From Syngnathus acus (lineage: Eukaryota; Chordata; Actinopteri; Syngnathiformes; Syngnathidae): DNA of 64,000 nucleotides. Both the position numbers and the translations under genes were made by a program. Location of the stretch: the NCBI RefSeq assembly GCF_901709675.1, contig NC_051088.1, positions 21,798,693 through 21,862,692 of the forward strand, written 5' to 3'. Each line of letters begins with the position of its first letter. Position 1 is the first letter of the stretch. Below the pieces are notes generated by a model. The model was not told the origin of the DNA, ran no database searches, and worked only from the letters and a program-made list of their open reading frames with translations. Below, one piece after another: positions 60,301-64,000 of the stretch.

Positions 60301-63300
60301 GCCTTATAGTGCGGAAAATACGGTAATTTATATAGCGCTTTTCAATGACCCAAAGATGCTTTACAGGGAATAAAAAGGCTGACAATAGGACATAGTATAG
60401 AAGAGCACAATGAGCTCTGCTTGCATATTGCAGTCCTTCGCAGCTTGGAGGCTTGCGACATTATACGAGTAATAACCTTCCATAATAAAAGACAAACAAA
60501 GATGGACAGAGTAAACAAGGCGGATACACTTTGAGGTTTTCTTGTTTTGATAAGAGCAGCAGCACGGACGGCGGACGGCACTTCATCATGACGTTGCCAT
60601 GGGAACCATCTACTTCACTCTCATTGGCAGTCGTTTTTTTGTGCCTAAATCCGTTTTTATATAGCTCGGAATCAAATAAAATTTCACGATGTTACCCCGT
60701 TCTCTTTTCTGCTCTCAGATTCCGAGGTGGTCTACAGGAACCGAGACAAGCATGTTGTGAAATTTGACTTCACTCGCAACGAGAGCCAAGTCCTGCTTAG
60801 CGACGCCACTTTTGTGAGTTTTTAGTGCGTGCGTTCGGCGAGATGTTTTTCTTGCATCGGTTGAGTTTTTTTTTTCCCTCATCAGGTGGCATTCAAGGTG
60901 GCAAAGTACTCGCTCTCGGCAGACCTTCAATACGCGCTCTTTGCTTATGACGTCAAACAGGTAGGCGTGGCCATCGCTCAGCATCTCTGTACTTTTTTTT
61001 TTTTTTTTTCTTATGATGACGTGCAACGCAAACAAGCACACACACGCCGGCAGGGAAAAGAAGCTCGCCACCTGCGCTCAACAGATGTGCACAGATTTTC
61101 GAGCGTGTGTTTTGTTTGTCTTATTTATATTTCATCGCTTCTTCATACATTCATACTCGAGTGCCCGAGGACAAAGCTTTGTTTTTCTCCTCGCACATAC
61201 TGTCGAGGTCTGGCAGTCGATTCTAATAACGTCTCACCCGATGTGGGTCACCTTCAAGTGTGATTGATTTGTATCCGTTACAGATGTACAGATTTTCCTA
61301 CCAGGCTTCCTACATCGTTTACAACATATACACCCGGTAAGTTTGCGGGTCGTTCTGGGTTCTCCGGAGCATTCGTCGGTGTCTTCATATTTCGATGTGG
61401 TTTTAGGGAGGTTTGGGAACTGAACCCTCCGGAAGTTTCCAACGCTGTGCTGCAGCATGCGGCGTGGGGGAAACAAGGACAGCAACTGGTGAGGATGCAT
61501 CACTGCTAGTTAAGATTAAGAAAAAAACAAAACATTTTTTTAGAACAATTTGTCATCACTGAGATTTTACCAACCCGTTTTGCATCCTCCCAAGATTTAC
61601 ATTTTTGAGAACAACATCTACTACCAGTCGGACGTGAAGAGCAACTCCTTGAGGATCACCTCTTCTGGCACGGAGGGCGTCATCTTCAACGGGCTTGCTG
61701 ATTGGCTTTATGAAGGTACGAGTCCGCTGCAAATCCGAGGTTTCTTTTATGCAGAGACATTGGCATAAAAGTGTGTGTTTGCCATCAGAGGAGATTTTGC
61801 ATTCGCATTTGGCCCACTGGTGGTCACCTGATGGAGAGAAACTGGCTTTCCTCACTATCAACGACACGCTGGTGCCCAACATGGCTTTGGCCCAGTTCAC
61901 TGGCAGTGCCTACCCCCGAGGTGTCCAGTACCCGTACCCCATGGTGAGAGCGAAACACACATTAGGTCATCAGTTGCTTTTAATTGAAGGTCCTCTGAGT
62001 CAACGTTACTCCAAAAAATAAAATGACTGTCCCAAATGTTGCATCAGGCCGGCCAGACAAACCCAGCGGTCAAGCTGTCTGTGGTCCATCTTTTCGGGGT
62101 AACACACACTGTGGAGCTGCAACCTCCCGATCAGCTCAGGCTGAGGTAACACAAATAAAAGATGCACAGCCACAAAAGCCTCCGCCTTATTCTCCTCTTC
62201 CGCAGGGATCTCTACATCAGTATGGTGAAGTGGATCAGCAACACGCACCTGGCCGTGCGCTGGCTCACTCGGGCCCAGAACGCATCCGTGCTGACCGTGT
62301 GCGAGGCCGCCGTGGGAGTCTGCCTTGCGGTACGTGCTTCTTATTCCACTCGGCCTCTACTTGACTTCCTTCGTGATTGTGTTTTTTGATTTGGGTTTCA
62401 GAGACATGAGGACTCTTCAGATTCATGGATCTCCAGGCAGGTACGTTGCCACCGTGACCTCCTCACGCTCCTCTGAGGGCATCACAAAGTGTTTTTTTTT
62501 TTTTCTTCTCTCCAACAGAACCAGGAGCCTTTGTTTTCAAAAGACGCAAGCAGGTTTTTTCTTACCGTTCCTTTGAGACAAGGAGGTCAAGGGGATTTTC
62601 ATCACATTGCCATGTTCACCAAAAAGGTGCGGGAATTAAACAGGATAAAATGTTAACATTTAAAAATAATAATGAAGGAAGGCGGTGTGTTGTTTCTTCA
62701 CTCCAGGGCGACAAGGACGAGATTGAACACGTGACGTCCGGCACCTGGGAGGTGACGCAAATTGTGGCGTACGATGAAAACAAGCAGGTCATGTATGTTT
62801 CCTCTGTCTTGGTTTGCTTTCCAGTGGGAGATGTGATTCTGTTGCTGCACATTGCAGGGGCGGATCTATTCTAGTGAGATTAGGGCTCCTGGCCACCCAA
62901 AAAGGCTGAAATATACTTGAGATGTTGCTTCATCACCTCGCTATTTTATTTTATTTTATTTTCATTTTTAGTCTAGATTTTAATTTAATTTAATTTAATT
63001 TAATTTAATTTAATTTAATTTAATTTAATTTAATTTAATTTAATTTAATTTAATTTAATTTAATTTAATTTAATTTACAATTTCCAAACTTTCACTCACC
63101 AATTCCATTTTTCTATTTTGTCTCTATTTTGTGGATTTTCGGACATCCTGTTTGTTTTTGGTATGTACATATAGCTAAATTATCATACATCAATGGCTAA
63201 ATAATTTGAAGGTGGCCTGAGAAGACAAATTTTGGAGTTTATAAGGTGTAAATGAGCTGATGATCTCCCCTCAGATACTTCCTGAGCACAGAAGTTTCTG

Positions 63301-63640
63301 CGCAACAGAGGCATTTATACAGGTGTGTATCCGTTTCCGTTACCTTTGGCTCCGCCTCCTTTCAAAACACGAATGTGCTCTCCATCAGCGTGTCCACCTT
63401 GGGTGCGTTTCCACGACAATGCCTCACCTGCGGACTGCGCGAAGCATGCACGTTCTTTGAGGCCGACGTCAGCCCAGATGTCGAGCACGCCGTCCTGCGT
63501 TGCAAAGGCAAATCTCTCACTGACATGTTGGCCATGGAATTTTTTTTTGGTATCACAAAAATATTTTTACCTTGTTCGCTTTTCACTCGTAGGTCCGGGA
63601 GTTCCATCGGTTCTGCTTCTTAGTTTGGACGAGGTGGACT
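51338..63640 (+). CDS. dpp10: Dipeptidyl-peptidase-like protein 10 (Kv4 auxiliary subunit), 3' end outside window
   Basis: First exon 51338-51397 ([20 protein letters not shown]) joins 57765-57879, which holds [13 protein letters not shown] and the single membrane span. Fifteen further exons to 63593-63640 make about 507 in-frame residues. Extracellular beta-propeller landmarks include [82 protein letters not shown]-type residues NQEPLFSKD and [14 protein letters not shown]. The N-terminus is nearly identical to a human DPP10 isoform and unlike DPP6. DPP10 is a catalytically dead relative of DPP4. It assembles with Kv4 channels and KChIPs and speeds A-type current gating; its alternative N-termini tune this. 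The alpha/beta-hydrolase half, where the missing catalytic Ser could be checked, lies beyond the window. The exon 16 donor is GC instead of GT. Confidence 0.95.
51988..52543. mobile_element. Inverted-repeat element (ccggactataaatcgca ends) in dpp10 intron 1
   Basis: The left end (cgtatattccggacaataaat) and right end (gcgatttatagtccggaaaat) are imperfect inverted repeats. Secondary internal repeats (ataagtcgctcc; tataaatcgcaccc) lie near the right end. The interior of about 500 bases is non-coding. It is probably a Tc1/mariner-type MITE, related in end sequence to the element at about 60085. Confidence 0.75.
53685..53714 (+). other. dpp10: Candidate third first exon of dpp10
   Basis: ATGATGGAGCCAGAGCTGAG encodes MMEPEL and continues RFLE before a consensus donor (GAG/gtgagg). 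The phase is the same as for the other two first exons, so it would splice in frame to 57765. About 150 bases upstream are GC-richer than the intron around them. I do not recognise the peptide in known DPP10 isoforms, so this rests on position, phase and donor only. Confidence 0.35.
55629..55685 (+). other. dpp10: Alternative first exon of dpp10
   Basis: ATG at 55629 opens [19 protein letters not shown] and ends at a GTACAT donor in phase 0, joining in frame to the membrane-span exon at 57765. The peptide resembles the short N-termini of DPP10 (MTAAKQEP...) and DPP6-S (MTTAKEPS...). In mammals these arise from alternative promoters. Conserved placement upstream of the common exon supports a real isoform. 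Confidence 0.85.
56250..56350. repeat. (att)n/(aat)n microsatellite, inverted pair
   Basis: Runs of ttattatta then aataataataat allow hairpin pairing across about 100 bases in a dpp10 intron. Confidence 0.85.
56545..56818 (+). mobile_element. hAT-like non-autonomous element in a dpp10 intron
   Basis: It starts at about gtttccatcggagggcc, so the 5' tip is missing, and ends gagcttgagtttgacacctat. The internal order is the same as in the copies at 20689 and 39192, including gggccgtatctggccccc. Confidence 0.75.
58205..58450. repeat. Degenerate tandem repeat (aacttaacacctcga units) with T-rich spacers
   Basis: The phrase cataaatat...aacctttcgtaacttaacacctcga recurs about three times (cacctcgaca, aacacctcgacatca, aacacctcgaaatat), separated by poly(T)-rich stretches. 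It lies in a dpp10 intron. Confidence 0.75.
59695..59982 (-). mobile_element. hAT-like non-autonomous element, reverse orientation
   Basis: It reads gtgtcaaacttaaggcccgg at the left and gcggcctgtgacaaaaatgag at the right, the reverse complement of the other copies. The interior includes gacaaattgtcttcacttt. It is non-coding and lies in a dpp10 intron. Confidence 0.75.
60085..60325. mobile_element. MITE with long ends (accgtattttccgcactat)
   Basis: Near-perfect inverted ends of about 29 bases start accgtattttccgcac and finish gtgcggaaaatacggt, bounded by TA. The interior has additional copies of gcgccttata and a GC-rich fragment (gtgtccaaagtccggcctgc) from another repeat family. Confidence 0.85.
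62975..63076. repeat. (AATTT)n pentanucleotide microsatellite, about 20 units
   Basis: A pure taatt/tttaa run preceded by (ttttatt)n lies in the dpp10 intron between exons ending 62792 and starting 63275. Confidence 0.95.
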
Positions 63641-63785
63641 GTGAGTGCTTTGTTTGCAAGGCCGGATGACAATTTGTGCTAAGCCCTGTACGGACAAAAG
63701 TATTTGGACACACCAGTTACACAACTTAAGCACACAACAAGCAACCACAGACACACACAAAAAATTAAACTCATTTATGCATCGT

Positions 63786-64000
63786 AGTTTCCTTCAGACG
63801 GCCATTATAAATGTCAACACAACAAACTGATGACTAGTTTTGAATTCTGAGACTAGTAAAAACTGCTCAAATATTTTTAAAAGATGAATGGTAATAAAAC
63901 TGACTAGAAGTATCTCTATTTTCAAAAAGTGAAGACCATTTGTAATTTTTGTCTTGACACATGAAGCTGATGCACAATTTGTCTTCACGGGACACATACA
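63786..64000 (+). mobile_element. hAT-like non-autonomous element, cut by the window edge
   Basis: The stretch tagtttccttcagacggccattat...gatgcacaatttgtcttcacggg has the same internal order as the copies at 39192 and 56545. The end lies beyond the window. Confidence 0.7.

Overview
This is nuclear DNA from a ray-finned fish, probably a percomorph teleost. The genes have many short exons with GT-AG introns of roughly 80-600 bp, the spacers are AT-rich and full of microsatellites, and several short DNA-transposon families recur. All large proteins are close full-length matches to vertebrate proteins. I joined exons by hand using splice sites and codon phase. For ALS2 (32 exons), SLC9A2 (13), the BDH1-like gene (4) and DPP10 (17 so far) every junction keeps the reading frame, so these genes look intact.

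Layout, left to right. On the minus strand: cyp20a1 (only its first exons, 1-937), tmem237 (1662-4773), mpp4 (5274-11793), als2 (13911-25103), a BDH1-like short-chain dehydrogenase (28126-29756) and inpp4a (31905-40681). After a 5.9 kb divergent spacer, on the plus strand: a Na+/H+ exchanger of the NHE2/NHE4 clade (46562-50543) and dpp10 (two clear alternative first exons from 51338, running off the right end). A two-exon, unrecognised reading frame lies inside an mpp4 intron (9152-10404).

The genes are not an operon and do not share one pathway. CYP20A1, TMEM237, MPP4 and ALS2 are near one another on human 2q33, while INPP4A, SLC9A2 and DPP10 are on human 2q11-q14. The window therefore joins two blocks that are far apart on human chromosome 2, with a BDH1-like gene at the junction. 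Two loose themes recur: phosphoinositide and endosome biology (ALS2, INPP4A) and ciliary, photoreceptor or neuronal membrane organisation (TMEM237, MPP4, DPP10).

The most interesting signals are: two mutually exclusive 3' terminal exons of inpp4a, one encoding a C-terminal membrane segment; two tandem hAT-like elements whose shared target duplication overlaps the 3' splice site of an inpp4a exon; the unrecognised reading frame nested in mpp4, which could also be an alternative MPP4 tail; a microsatellite that forms the 3' splice site of an mpp4 PDZ exon; a GC-AG intron in dpp10; and unusual substitutions in the ion-path helices of the NHE2-like exchanger. I see no tRNA, rRNA, CRISPR array or prokaryotic-type system.
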